A stretch of 64,000 nucleotides of DNA. It comes from Pseudogracilibacillus sp037892545. GTDB taxonomy: Bacteria; Bacillota; Bacilli; Bacillales; Amphibacillaceae. Position numbers and translations under genes: made by a program. Numbering within the stretch: the first letter of the stretch is position 1; each line of letters opens with the position of its first letter. The stretch spans positions 1 to 64,000 of the forward strand of contig NZ_JBBKBG010000001.1 of assembly GCF_037892545.1 (NCBI RefSeq), given 5' to 3'. Of the stretch, positions 45,437 to 54,214 are shown piece by piece. Below the pieces are notes generated by a model, which did not search any database, had not been told where the DNA came from, and saw nothing but the letters and a program-made list of their open reading frames with translations.

Positions 45437-45742
45437 TTCATATATCTGTCAACTCTAACAATAATATCCCTTCTAAATGTCCGGATAACTTTTTTTGGTG
45501 TTTTATATTATAATGGATAGAAGGTTACATTTTGATGACAAAAAACAGCGAAAAGATGGCATTTTTTATGAAAATGAAAAAAAGTATCCCTATCATTTTT
45601 TCATTATTTTTCGTATAATAAAGAATGACGATTAATGCAAGATGTTATTTTGTGAATTGTTTGGTTATATTATAAAAAAGGTAAGATTATGAATCATCAA
45701 CTAGGAATGGACAAATTATTTGGATAAAAGAGAGGTTTTATC
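45437..45742 (+). other. Upstream region of mreB
   Basis: About 300 bases, very A/T-rich, without an ORF. TATAAT at 45614-45619 is a candidate -10 element, but no good -35 lies 17 bases upstream. AGAGAGG before the mreB ATG is its ribosome site. Confidence 0.4.
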
Positions 45743-46777
45743 ATGTTTGGATTATCACAAGATTTAGGAATAGATTTAGGTACAGCAAATACGTTAGTAT
45801 GTATAAAGGGAAAAGGTGTTGTCGTTAGCGAACCATCAGTAGTTGCCGTTAACAACGACACGAATCAAATTGTCGCAGTAGGAAATGAAGCACGAGATAT
45901 GATTGGAAGAACTCCTGGTAATATTACAGTTGTTCGTCCGATGAAAGATGGAGTTATTGCAGACTATGACACGACTGCAGCGATGATGAAATATTATATG
46001 AAACGTGCAAATGAAAAACGCTCTAGCTTTGGGGCGAAGTCAAATGTTGTCGTTTGTGTGCCTTCAGGTATTACGAAGGTAGAAGAACGAGCAGTTATTG
46101 ATGCAACAAAACTAGCAGGAGCAAAAGAAGCATATCCAATTGCTGAACCATTTGCAGCAGCTATTGGGGCTGATTTACCTGTATGGGAACCGACAGGAAG
46201 TATGGTTGTTGACATTGGTGGAGGTACGACAGAAGTAGCGGTTATTTCTTTAGGTGGTATTGTTACAGCTAAATCAATTCGTGTTGCAGGAAACAATTTA
46301 GATGAAGCTATTACGATTTATATTCGAAAAAAATATAATTTAATGATTGGTGAAAGAACCGCAGAGGAAATTAAACTGGAAATAGGATCTGCAAGAGAAG
46401 CAGACAGCAATGTTACAATGGCTATTCGTGGACGTAATTTATTGAATGGTTTACCAGAAACCATTACTATTTCTCAAGATGAAATTGTAGATGCATTAAA
46501 AGAGAGTGTAGAAAAAATTGTCCATGCGGTAAAAACGACGTTAGAAAAAACGCCACCAGAGTTATCTGCTGATATAATGAATCGTGGAATTGTATTAACA
46601 GGTGGAGGCGCACTATTAAATGATATTGATAAAGTAATTAGTGAAGAAACGGATATACCGGTATTTATCGCGGATAATCCGTTAGAATGTGTTGCGATTG
46701 GAACAGGGAAATCATTAGAGTACATTCAACATTTCCGTGATAATCCGAATGTAGCATCACGTACAACGATTGAATAA
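45743..46777 (+). CDS. mreB: Rod shape-determining protein MreB
   Basis: Bacterial actin that directs lateral wall synthesis. 344 residues. Phosphate-1 loop LGIDLGTANTLV, CVPSGITKVEERAV, phosphate-2 MVVDIGGGTTEVAVIS and the adenosine motif IVLTGGGALL. First gene of mreBCD-minCD, as in B. subtilis. Its C-terminal tail (FRDNPNVASRTTIE) is somewhat longer than that of B. subtilis MreB. Confidence 0.97.
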   Translation: MFGLSQDLGIDLGTANTLVCIKGKGVVVSEPSVVAVNNDTNQIVAVGNEARDMIGRTPGNITVVRPMKDGVIADYDTTAAMMKYYMKRANEKRSSFGAKSNVVVCVPSGITKVEERAVIDATKLAGAKEAYPIAEPFAAAIGADLPVWEPTGSMVVDIGGGTTEVAVISLGGIVTAKSIRVAGNNLDEAITIYIRKKYNLMIGERTAEEIKLEIGSAREADSNVTMAIRGRNLLNGLPETITISQDEIVDALKESVEKIVHAVKTTLEKTPPELSADIMNRGIVLTGGGALLNDIDKVISEETDIPVFIADNPLECVAIGTGKSLEYIQHFRDNPNVASRTTIE

Positions 46778-46789
46778 GTAGGTGTATGC

Positions 46790-47665
46790 ATGTCTTTTTT
46801 TCGTAGGAAATCTTTATTTATACTATTAATTGGGATCATCTTACTTGTAGTATTAGTTGGCTATTCTTTAACAAAAAGAGATCATTTATCAGGCCCTGAG
46901 AAGGTGATTGTCGATTCGGTTGGTTGGATGCAAAACATTATTAGTCAACCAGCGAACTTTTTTATTGATACGTACCATAGTATTGGGGATATTAGAATAA
47001 CGTATGAAGAGAACAAAATATTAAAAGAAAAATTAGCTGAATATAAAACATTAGTATACGAAGTAAATGAATTGGATAAAGAAAATGAGGAATTACGTAA
47101 AACACTAGATATCGTAGATTCGCCACGAGATTTTGAGCCAATATTAGCAACAGTAATCTCTCGTTCACCTGAACGTTGGTTAGAACAAGTTACCATTAAC
47201 CGTGGGACAAAACATGGTGTGGAAAAGAACATGGCAGTGATGACGGTAGATGGGATGATTGGAAAAGTTACATCTGTATCTAATATGCATGCGACAGTAC
47301 AACTTATTACTGGTTTTGACCAGTTAAATCGTATATCCGCTACAATTTCACGTAAAGGTAAAGATAATATTTTTGGGTTAATTGAAGGGTATGACAAGGA
47401 AAAGGAAGCACTTGTTTTTCGTATAATGGAGCAATCTGGTAAAAAGGTAAAAGAAGAAGAATTAGTCGTTTCTTCTTCTTTAGGTGGACAATATCCATCT
47501 GGTCTTCCAATAGGTACAATTAAGGAGATTGAAGCAGACCCGTATGGTTTAACAACAAAGGTATATTTAGAACCGAGTGCAAACATTTACGATATTAATC
47601 AAGTAATTGTAATAGATCGAGCATTAGATACAGACGATGACATAGAAAATTCGGGTGATAAGTAA
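46790..47665 (+). CDS. mreC: Rod shape-determining protein MreC
   Basis: Bitopic membrane protein linking MreB filaments to wall synthases. 291 residues: N-terminal membrane helix (about 9-27), a coiled coil (about 65-110; EENKILKEKLAEYKTL), then an extracytoplasmic beta-rich domain (SRSPERWLEQVTINRG; VDGMIGKVTSV; SSLGGQYPSGLPIG). It follows mreB by 12 bases. Confidence 0.95.
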   Translation: MSFFRRKSLFILLIGIILLVVLVGYSLTKRDHLSGPEKVIVDSVGWMQNIISQPANFFIDTYHSIGDIRITYEENKILKEKLAEYKTLVYEVNELDKENEELRKTLDIVDSPRDFEPILATVISRSPERWLEQVTINRGTKHGVEKNMAVMTVDGMIGKVTSVSNMHATVQLITGFDQLNRISATISRKGKDNIFGLIEGYDKEKEALVFRIMEQSGKKVKEEELVVSSSLGGQYPSGLPIGTIKEIEADPYGLTTKVYLEPSANIYDINQVIVIDRALDTDDDIENSGDK

Positions 47666-48199
47666 ATGAAGCGTCTTGTATTAGTACTCATTTTATTTGG
47701 TTTGCTTGTCATTGAAGGTATAGCAATTGATTTATTGCCTTTACGTTTATTAGAAACAGAAATATTAATTGTCCCTCATTGGTTATTTATGTTTCTAATC
47801 GTTGTCGCTATTTTTTTTGACAAAAGTTATACATTCTATGCAGTCGTATTTAGTATTGTTTTTGGGATACTAATTGATATTGTCTATGCGGATATATTAG
47901 GGGTGTACATGTTTGTGTATGCTGTATCTGTTTATATTGCACAAATCTTAAAACGACTATTTATAACGAATTTTCTTGTGTCATGTATTATCGCAATGAT
48001 TACTATAAGTCTAGTAGAAATCCAAATTTACATTGTATATAGTTTTGTTGGAACAATTGATTTACCATTTATGTTCTTTTTGACACATCGACTCCTTCCA
48101 ACAGTAGTAGCAAATCTTTTGTTCTTTTTATTAGTCTATTTCATTTTTTCTAAACGTTTAGTAAGATGGAGTGATGAAGAGTTACAACGAGTTTCATAA
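47666..48199 (+). CDS. mreD: Rod shape-determining protein MreD
   Basis: Polytopic membrane protein of 177 residues with about five to six helices (for example VLVLILFGLLVIEGIAI and WLFMFLIVVAIFFDKSY). Its ATG directly follows the mreC stop codon, so translation is coupled. The sequence diverges, as in the family, but position and topology make the call safe. Confidence 0.93.
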   Translation: MKRLVLVLILFGLLVIEGIAIDLLPLRLLETEILIVPHWLFMFLIVVAIFFDKSYTFYAVVFSIVFGILIDIVYADILGVYMFVYAVSVYIAQILKRLFITNFLVSCIIAMITISLVEIQIYIVYSFVGTIDLPFMFFLTHRLLPTVVANLLFFLLVYFIFSKRLVRWSDEELQRVS

Positions 48200-48229
48200 T
48201 AAGGAAGGTTGCTTAATGGGGTGAAACAA

Positions 48230-48919
48230 ATGCAAAATGACAATCAAATTATTTCAATTAAAGGAACAAAAGATGGTTTAATTTTTCATATTAATGATGA
48301 AGCAAGTTACCAAGATGTTATACTTCAACTAGAAGAAGTGTTAGCATCTGTTCCTCATACAGACCAACAGGAAAAAGCTGCAAATGTGACATTACAATTG
48401 GGATATCGTCATGTTTCACCTGAACAAAAAAAGCAGTTACGTGAAATGGTTGAAAAAGACAATCATTTCTATGTAGAAAAATTTGACTCCAAAGTTATTA
48501 GCCGTGAAAAAGCAAAACAATGGTTTGAAGAACACTCTTTAAAATCGATATCGCAAATCGTTCGTTCGGGACAAATTCTTGATATTGAAGGTGATTTACT
48601 TTTAATTGGAGATGTGAATCCGGGCGGTGAAGTTCGTGCAACAGGGGATATTTACATATTAGGAAAATTACATGGGATTGCACATGCAGGAACAAAGGGA
48701 AACGATGAAGCTGTCATTGCAGCCTCATATATGAACCCAAATCAATTGCGCATATCACAATACATAAGTCGTGCCCCTGATTACGAGACAGAAGGGGTTT
48801 ATATGGAGTGCGGCTATTTGGATAAAGAAAATGAAAAAATTGTAATTGACCGCTTACAAGTATTACCTTACGTACAGAGAAAATTGCGTAAATTAAAAGG
48901 GGGAATGTATGATGGGTGA
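48230..48919 (+). CDS. minC: Septum site-determining protein MinC
   Basis: Inhibitor of FtsZ ring formation at poles. 229 residues: N-terminal inhibitory domain (ISIKGTKDGLIFHIN) and C-terminal beta-helix (GQILDIEGDLLLIGDVNPGG, IYILGKLHGIAHAG) that binds MinD. The start is ATG 48230 because GGGGTG lies 6 bases before it. Overlaps minD by 11 bases. Confidence 0.96.
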   Translation: MQNDNQIISIKGTKDGLIFHINDEASYQDVILQLEEVLASVPHTDQQEKAANVTLQLGYRHVSPEQKKQLREMVEKDNHFYVEKFDSKVISREKAKQWFEEHSLKSISQIVRSGQILDIEGDLLLIGDVNPGGEVRATGDIYILGKLHGIAHAGTKGNDEAVIAASYMNPNQLRISQYISRAPDYETEGVYMECGYLDKENEKIVIDRLQVLPYVQRKLRKLKGGMYDG

Positions 48920-49709
48920 AGCGATTGTTATTACATCTGGAAAGGGTGGCGTCGGAAAGTCGACGACAACCGCAAACGTTGGAACTGCCCTTGCATTGAT
49001 GGATAAAAAGGTGTGTCTCATTGATACAGATATCGGTTTACGTAATTTGGATGTCATTATGGGGCTTGAAAATAGAATTATTTACGATATTGTGGATGTC
49101 ATTGAAGAGAGATGTCGTCTACAACAAGCGTTAATTCAAGATAAACGCTTTTCACATCTTTCGTTGTTACCAGCAGCGCAAACGAGTGATAAATCTGCTG
49201 TTACAGAAGAAGGAATGTTAAAAATTATTGCGGAATTAAAACAAGATTATGATTATATCATCATTGATTGTCCTGCTGGAATTGAGCAAGGATTTAAAAA
49301 TGCCATTGCAGGTGCAGATAAAGCTATTGTTGTGACAACACCTGAAAAATCCAGTGTACGAGATGCTGATCGTATTATCGGTTTAATTGAACAGCGTGAA
49401 ATGGAACGGCCACAATTGATTATTAATCGTATTCGTAATCATATGATGAAAGATGGCGATATGCTTGATATTGATGATGTTATTCAAGTGTTGTCGATCG
49501 ACCTATTAGGAATTGTCATCGATAGTGACGATGTCATAAAAGCGTCCAATGATGGAGAGCCTGTCGCATTGAAAAATGACAACAAGGCTTCGATTGCATA
49601 TCGCAATATTGCACGTCGTATTTTAGGAGAATCGGTTCCCCTTCAAACATTGGAGGAGAACAAAGGAATGTTCCAAAAAATGAAAAGTTTGTTTGGCTTT
49701 AAGTCATAG
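48909..49709 (+). CDS. minD: Septum site-determining protein MinD
   Basis: Membrane-targeted ATPase that positions MinC. 266 residues: deviant Walker A SGKGGVGKSTTTAN, Walker B IDCPAGIEQG, and a C-terminal amphipathic membrane helix (FQKMKSLFGFK). The start overlaps the minC end; GGGGG lies ahead of the doubled ATG. Last gene of the mre-min operon, followed by a terminator. Confidence 0.97.
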   Translation: MMGEAIVITSGKGGVGKSTTTANVGTALALMDKKVCLIDTDIGLRNLDVIMGLENRIIYDIVDVIEERCRLQQALIQDKRFSHLSLLPAAQTSDKSAVTEEGMLKIIAELKQDYDYIIIDCPAGIEQGFKNAIAGADKAIVVTTPEKSSVRDADRIIGLIEQREMERPQLIINRIRNHMMKDGDMLDIDDVIQVLSIDLLGIVIDSDDVIKASNDGEPVALKNDNKASIAYRNIARRILGESVPLQTLEENKGMFQKMKSLFGFKS

Positions 49710-49750
49710 AAAATATGTATGACAAGGCTTGGACAAAAGCGAATGAGCGA

Positions 49751-49790
49751 AAAGGAGTGTCAGTAATTTTTACTGGGACTCCTTTTTTGG
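49751..49790 (+). terminator. Terminator after minD
   Basis: AAAAGGAGTGTCAGTA / TACTGGGACTCCTTTTTT stem with a T-run. The 230 bases after it hold no gene that I can support. Confidence 0.85.
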
Positions 49791-49993
49791 CTCGATACCA
49801 TATAATGTTAGAGAAGAAAAAATTCCCTGGCATCATGATCAATTAGACGAATAGGAAGTACGAACTTAAGTGAATAACAGGGATACAACCTTTTCGTTTT
49901 ATTGTTTCATCATATTCGTTATATCAATATGTTTGGTTGCCAATCATTTTAGCGTAAGAAATTATTTTTTTAGTTTATACCACACTTTTTAAA

Positions 49994-50023
49994 TTCATAT
50001 GTGTCCATCCGTTTGCATATAGT
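49994..50023 (+). promoter_or_regulatory. Candidate sigma-E promoter of spoIVFAB
   Basis: TTCATAT (49994-50000), a 15-base spacer and CATATAGT (50016-50023) resemble the sigma-E pattern (ATATT ... CATACA-T). It is 33 bases ahead of the spoIVFA start, and spoIVF is a sigma-E operon in B. subtilis. Confidence 0.5.
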
Positions 50024-50055
50024 AAGATAACAAATTAGGTAAAGGATGAAACGGT

Positions 50056-50799
50056 ATGGACAAGCGAATTAAAGAAATTCGAAGAGGAATAAAAAAACGA
50101 AAAGGGATGCGACGTGTACAAGTACAACGTGATGAACGAAAACAGATGCCAATTTTACCAACGTTAGAAGAATCTTATGATGGTAATGTCGATGTTCCAC
50201 CGATGGCAAACAAGCATATGTTTCGCCGTCAACGGTTATTTCGATCGTTCGCTGGTGCAATGACACTGTTTTTATTAAGTGCTTTTTTGTTACAGACGAA
50301 CATTCCATTTTTTCAACCGGTGGCACAATTTGTACATAATGGGATGAAAGAAGAATTTCCATTTGCAAAAGTAAATGAATGGTATGTATCGAATTTTGGA
50401 AGTCCTCTCGCAATAATCCCAACAAAACATATGAAAGACGAAACAGAGTCGGGAAATTTTTTAACAGAAAATGAAGTGATTGAAACTTTTTCAACTAATG
50501 GACAAGGAATGACGGTGCTTGCGACAAACGAGGAAAACGTAAATGCGATGCAGCGTGGGGTTATTATTTTTGCTGGAAACGATAAAGACTATGGGAAAAC
50601 GATTGTTGTTCAACATGCCAATAATAGTACAACGACTTATGGGCAGTTAAAAGATATTGATGTACACATTTATGAAACCGTTGAAGCTGGAGATAGGATT
50701 GGCAAAGCAAGTAAAGCAAAAGAAGTATATGTACAAATGGAAAAAAATAATACATATATGGATCCTTTAGAGGTAATTCAAGTTGACGATAGCCCGTAA
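50056..50799 (+). CDS. spoIVFA: Stage IV sporulation protein FA
   Basis: Membrane protein that holds SpoIVFB inactive in the outer forespore membrane until signalled. 247 residues: basic cytoplasmic part, one membrane helix (about 62-85, AGAMTLFLLSAFLLQ) and an extracytoplasmic LytM/M23-like domain (GVIIFAGNDKDYGKTIVVQH; TTYGQLKDIDV; GDRIGKAS), which lacks the full zinc site as in the family. First gene of spoIVFAB; its end overlaps spoIVFB by 17 bases. Confidence 0.93.
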   Translation: MDKRIKEIRRGIKKRKGMRRVQVQRDERKQMPILPTLEESYDGNVDVPPMANKHMFRRQRLFRSFAGAMTLFLLSAFLLQTNIPFFQPVAQFVHNGMKEEFPFAKVNEWYVSNFGSPLAIIPTKHMKDETESGNFLTENEVIETFSTNGQGMTVLATNEENVNAMQRGVIIFAGNDKDYGKTIVVQHANNSTTTYGQLKDIDVHIYETVEAGDRIGKASKAKEVYVQMEKNNTYMDPLEVIQVDDSP

Positions 50800-51616
50800 C
50801 ATATCCATTCATCCAGTTTTTATATTTCTTTTCATTATTAGTATTTTTACTGGGATGTTTGTACAATTTTTCATTGTTAGTTTGATTGTATGTATACATG
50901 AATTAGGACATGTTATTGCTGCGAAATATTATAAATGGGACATTCCAACTGTTTCCTTTCATTTTTTTGGTGGTGTGATGGAGACGACAGAATGGATGAA
51001 TCGACCGATAAATGAATGTATGATCGTTACACTTGCGGGACCAATTCAACATGCATTTATATTTCTCTTTTTAAACATAATAGCTTTATTTCCAATTGTA
51101 CCCGCATCCCTCCTTTTAGAAATTCATTATTTTAATCTTCTTTTATGCGTATTTAACTTATTACCTATCATGCCGTTAGATGGGGGAAGAATGTTGTTTT
51201 ATATCGTTTTAAAAAAATTACCGTACTACTTTGCCTATCAACTCATCGTTCTATTTTCACTATTGCTACTCGCCCTCTTATATATGATGTATTACTATAT
51301 GTACCATTTTCATTTAACCGTACTTTTACTCACTATATTTCTGTTCCTTGAAAATGTACGTATGTTTCGGGAAAGACATTTTCAATTTCTTCGTTTTCTG
51401 ATGCAGAAAAAAAGAGTCAATGAACGGAGGAAATTAATCCATTGTCAACATGAGGACCAAATCAAAACACTTATTAAAAAATTGTATAAAGAAAAACAAA
51501 CGCAATTTCACATGAGCGATGAATTGATCGTAGAAGAACGTGAAATAATAGATGCTTTTTTCGATTCTAGAGGATATCATATGACCATCTTTCAATGGCT
51601 AAAAAATAAAGGATGA
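50783..51616 (+). CDS. spoIVFB: Stage IV sporulation protein FB, site-2 protease
   Basis: Intramembrane zinc protease that cleaves pro-sigma-K. 277 residues, about six membrane segments in the first 200. Zinc motif HELGH (residues 39-43 region, VCIHELGHVIAA) and the second motif LPIMPLDGGRM. The C-terminal part resembles the CBS-containing tail of the family. TTG start behind AGAGGT. Coupled to spoIVFA. Confidence 0.94.
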   Translation: MTIARNISIHPVFIFLFIISIFTGMFVQFFIVSLIVCIHELGHVIAAKYYKWDIPTVSFHFFGGVMETTEWMNRPINECMIVTLAGPIQHAFIFLFLNIIALFPIVPASLLLEIHYFNLLLCVFNLLPIMPLDGGRMLFYIVLKKLPYYFAYQLIVLFSLLLLALLYMMYYYMYHFHLTVLLLTIFLFLENVRMFRERHFQFLRFLMQKKRVNERRKLIHCQHEDQIKTLIKKLYKEKQTQFHMSDELIVEEREIIDAFFDSRGYHMTIFQWLKNKG

Positions 51617-51622
51617 ATGGTG

Positions 51623-51652
51623 TTGACAAGTATAAATGAAATATGCTATTAT
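51623..51652 (+). promoter_or_regulatory. Sigma-A promoter of rplU
   Basis: TTGACA (51623-51628), an 18-base spacer and TATTAT (51647-51652), followed by the L21 leader. Confidence 0.75.
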
Positions 51653-51764
51653 CTTTATGTTATGTATTTGTAGCACCATTGCTACAACCGCACAGATCAG
51701 GTTTTAAACTTTTAAAAGAAAGTACCTGCATGGCGAGTCTTAGTCTAATAGGAGGTGCAAGAGA
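51653..51764 (+). promoter_or_regulatory. Ribosomal protein L21 leader
   Basis: The 110-base leader contains the elements CCGCACAGATCAGG and TGGCGAGTCTTAGTC before the ribosome site AGGAGGTG, as in the L21 leader RNA of Bacilli, which is thought to give feedback control by L21. Recognised by pattern memory, not by a covariance model. Confidence 0.75.
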
Positions 51765-52073
51765 ATGTACGCAATTATTGAAACTGGTGGTAAACAAGTT
51801 AAAGTAGCTGAAGGGGAAGTAATTTACGTTGAGAAAGTTGATGCTGACGTAGAAGAAACAGTTACATTTGACAAAGTATTATTCGTTGGTGGAGAAGATG
51901 TTAAAGTAGGTGCTCCATACGTAGAAGGAGCTACTGTTGAGGCAAAAGTTGAAAAACAAGGTCGTCAAAAGAAGATTACTGTTTTCAAATATAAGCCTAA
52001 GAAAAACTACAGCCGTAAACAAGGGCATCGTCAACCATACACGAAATTAGTAGTGCAAAAAATTAACGCTTAA
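51765..52073 (+). CDS. rplU: 50S ribosomal protein L21
   Basis: 102 residues, full length. Begins MYAIIETGGKQVKV and ends with the conserved FKYKPKKNYSRKQGHRQ. First gene of the rplU-prp-rpmA operon. Confidence 0.99.
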   Translation: MYAIIETGGKQVKVAEGEVIYVEKVDADVEETVTFDKVLFVGGEDVKVGAPYVEGATVEAKVEKQGRQKKITVFKYKPKKNYSRKQGHRQPYTKLVVQKINA

Positions 52074-52084
52074 GGATTTTAAGT

Positions 52085-52414
52085 ATGATAAAAGTTGTCA
52101 TATCAAAATATAATGATACGATCCATGCATTTGAAATAAGTGGGCATGCAAATAGTGGACCATACGGCTACGATTTAGTATGTGCTGCTGTGTCGGCCGT
52201 TTCCTTTGGTTCCGTAAATGCGGTATCTGCTTTATGCGAAACGGAATTAATCGTTGATCAGCATGGAGAAGGCGGTTATTTATACGTTGAATTACCAAAT
52301 TCTTTAACTGGAGAACGATTAGAAAAGGCGAATATTATTTTAGAAGCGATGATCGAATCTTTAAAAACGATAGAACGACAATATGGTGAATTTATAAAAA
52401 TTATACTAGAGTAA
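52085..52414 (+). CDS. prp: Ribosomal-processing cysteine protease Prp
   Basis: Small cysteine protease (B. subtilis YsxB) that removes the N-terminal extension of ribosomal protein L27 in Firmicutes. 109 residues. The catalytic His and Cys are in ISGHANSGPYGYDLVCAAVS. It lies between rplU and rpmA, and the rpmA product here begins with the matching extension. Start ATG 52085; the preceding site is weak. Confidence 0.95.
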   Translation: MIKVVISKYNDTIHAFEISGHANSGPYGYDLVCAAVSAVSFGSVNAVSALCETELIVDQHGEGGYLYVELPNSLTGERLEKANIILEAMIESLKTIERQYGEFIKIILE

Positions 52415-52427
52415 GGGGGTGCCTTAC

Positions 52428-52718
52428 ATGTTAACATTAGATTTACAGTTTTTCGCACAGAAAAAAGGAGCAGGTTCTACTCGTAACGGACGTGATTCTG
52501 AAGCTAAACGTTTAGGTGCTAAACGTGCAGACGGTCAGTTTGTTACAGGCGGATCAATCTTATACCGTCAACGTGGCACGAAAATCTATCCGGGTGAAAA
52601 CGTTGGACGCGGAAAAGACGATACTTTATTCGCTAAAGTAGACGGGGTTGTACGTTTCGAACGTTACGGACGTGACCGTAAAAAAGTTAGCGTATATCCT
52701 GAATCTGTTGAAGCGTAA
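52428..52718 (+). CDS. rpmA: 50S ribosomal protein L27
   Basis: 96 residues. It begins with the extension MLTLDLQFFA, which is the Prp recognition sequence, then QKKGAGSTRNGRDSEAKRLG. After cleavage at LQFFA the mature N-terminus would reach the peptidyl transferase centre. The start is ATG 52428 because AGGGGGTG lies 6 bases ahead; an in-frame GTG at 52419 sits in that site. Confidence 0.98.
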   Translation: MLTLDLQFFAQKKGAGSTRNGRDSEAKRLGAKRADGQFVTGGSILYRQRGTKIYPGENVGRGKDDTLFAKVDGVVRFERYGRDRKKVSVYPESVEA

Positions 52719-52724
52719 ATGATA

Positions 52725-52758
52725 AAAAAACTCCAATCAATTTAGATTGGAGTTTTTT
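52725..52758 (+). terminator. Terminator of rplU-prp-rpmA
   Basis: AAAAAACTCCAATC / GATTGGAGTTTTTT with a 6-base loop; a textbook terminator. Confidence 0.92.
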
Positions 52759-52843
52759 CTTTGATATTATTATCATCCATTAGACAATTTGGTATACTTT
52801 GTACGAGACATGGCAAGAAAGAGAATATAATGAGGTGAAATAT

Positions 52844-54115
52844 ATGTTTATCGATCAAGTATCCGTCTATGTAAAAGCTGGTGACGGTGGGAACGGGATG
52901 GCTGCTTTCCGTCGTGAAAAATATGTACCAAAAGGTGGACCAGCTGGAGGAGATGGAGGAAATGGTGGAGACGTCATTTTCGAAGTAGATGAAGGAATTA
53001 ATACGTTGATAGATTTTCGTTATAATCGTCATTTCAAAGCAGAACGTGGCGAAAATGGCATGAGTAAAAGTAAACATGGAAGAAATACAGAACCTTTAGT
53101 CGTTCCGGTTCCACCGGGAACGGTTGTATATGATGAAGATACAAATGAATTGATAGCAGATTTAACAGAACATGGACAACGTGCTGTTATTGCGAAAGGA
53201 GGTCGTGGAGGTCGTGGAAATATTCGTTTTGCCACATCGAAAAATCCTGCACCGACACTTTCGGAAAACGGTGAACCAGGGGAAGAACGTAATATCCGTG
53301 TCGAGCTAAAGGTGATTGCAGATGTGGGGCTTGTTGGTTTTCCAAGTGTTGGGAAATCTACATTATTATCTGTCGTCAGTGCTGCACGTCCGAAAATTGC
53401 CGATTACCATTTTACGACACTGTCCCCTAATTTAGGTGTTGTGGACACAGATGATGGGCGTAGTTTTGTTATGGCTGATTTACCAGGGTTAATTGAGGGA
53501 GCACACGAAGGTGTTGGCTTAGGTCATCAATTTTTACGACATGTAGAACGTACGAGATTGATTGTTCATTTAATCGATATGGCAAGTATGGAAGGGCGTA
53601 ATCCATATGATGATTATGTAAAAATTAATGAAGAGTTAAAACAATATGATGACGTATTAATGGAGAAAAAACAAATCATTGTAGCGAATAAAATGGATAT
53701 GCCAGAAGCGGAGAAAAATTTAGAAGAATTTAGAGAAAAAATTGGTGCTGATATCGAGGTTATTCCCATTTCATCCTTTACACGAAAAGGATTAGATGTC
53801 TTATTATATAAGATTGCCGATACTTTAGATACAATACCGAAACATACGGCAGTGATAGAAGATACAGTTGTTATTGAACCGAAACCACAAGAAAAACCGT
53901 TCACAGTAAGTCGTGATGATGATGGTGCCTTTGTCTTACAAGGGAATGAAATTGAAAAGTTATTTAAGATGACAGACTTTACGACAGATGAAGGTGTGAA
54001 ACGGTTTGCAAGACAATTACGTCATATGGGTGTGGATAATGAGTTACGAAAACGTGGGGCACAGGATGGCGATACAGTAAGATTATTAGATTTTGAATTT
54101 GAATTTATTGATTAG
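52844..54115 (+). CDS. obgE: GTPase ObgE/CgtA
   Basis: Essential GTPase of ribosome assembly and stress response. 423 residues: glycine-rich Obg fold (1-158), G domain (G1 VGFPSVGKST, G3 DLPGLIEGAHEG, G4 NKMD) and C-terminal OCT domain (about 345-423). The start is ATG 52844, 6 bases after GAGGTG. In B. subtilis spo0B precedes obg; here only the terminator of rpmA separates the two. Confidence 0.97.
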   Translation: MFIDQVSVYVKAGDGGNGMAAFRREKYVPKGGPAGGDGGNGGDVIFEVDEGINTLIDFRYNRHFKAERGENGMSKSKHGRNTEPLVVPVPPGTVVYDEDTNELIADLTEHGQRAVIAKGGRGGRGNIRFATSKNPAPTLSENGEPGEERNIRVELKVIADVGLVGFPSVGKSTLLSVVSAARPKIADYHFTTLSPNLGVVDTDDGRSFVMADLPGLIEGAHEGVGLGHQFLRHVERTRLIVHLIDMASMEGRNPYDDYVKINEELKQYDDVLMEKKQIIVANKMDMPEAEKNLEEFREKIGADIEVIPISSFTRKGLDVLLYKIADTLDTIPKHTAVIEDTVVIEPKPQEKPFTVSRDDDGAFVLQGNEIEKLFKMTDFTTDEGVKRFARQLRHMGVDNELRKRGAQDGDTVRLLDFEFEFID

Positions 54116-54214
54116 TTCTATTCCATTTGTTAAAGTATGTATATTATATGTGTAAATATTTAGAAAATAGATACAACTTTATGAATATCGGAAAATAGAA
54201 CGGAGCGAAGTGAA

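Noticed and set aside
46945..47586. 213-codon minus-strand open frame
   Set aside because: It lies wholly inside mreC on the other strand, has no ribosome site, and mreC is clearly the coding frame.
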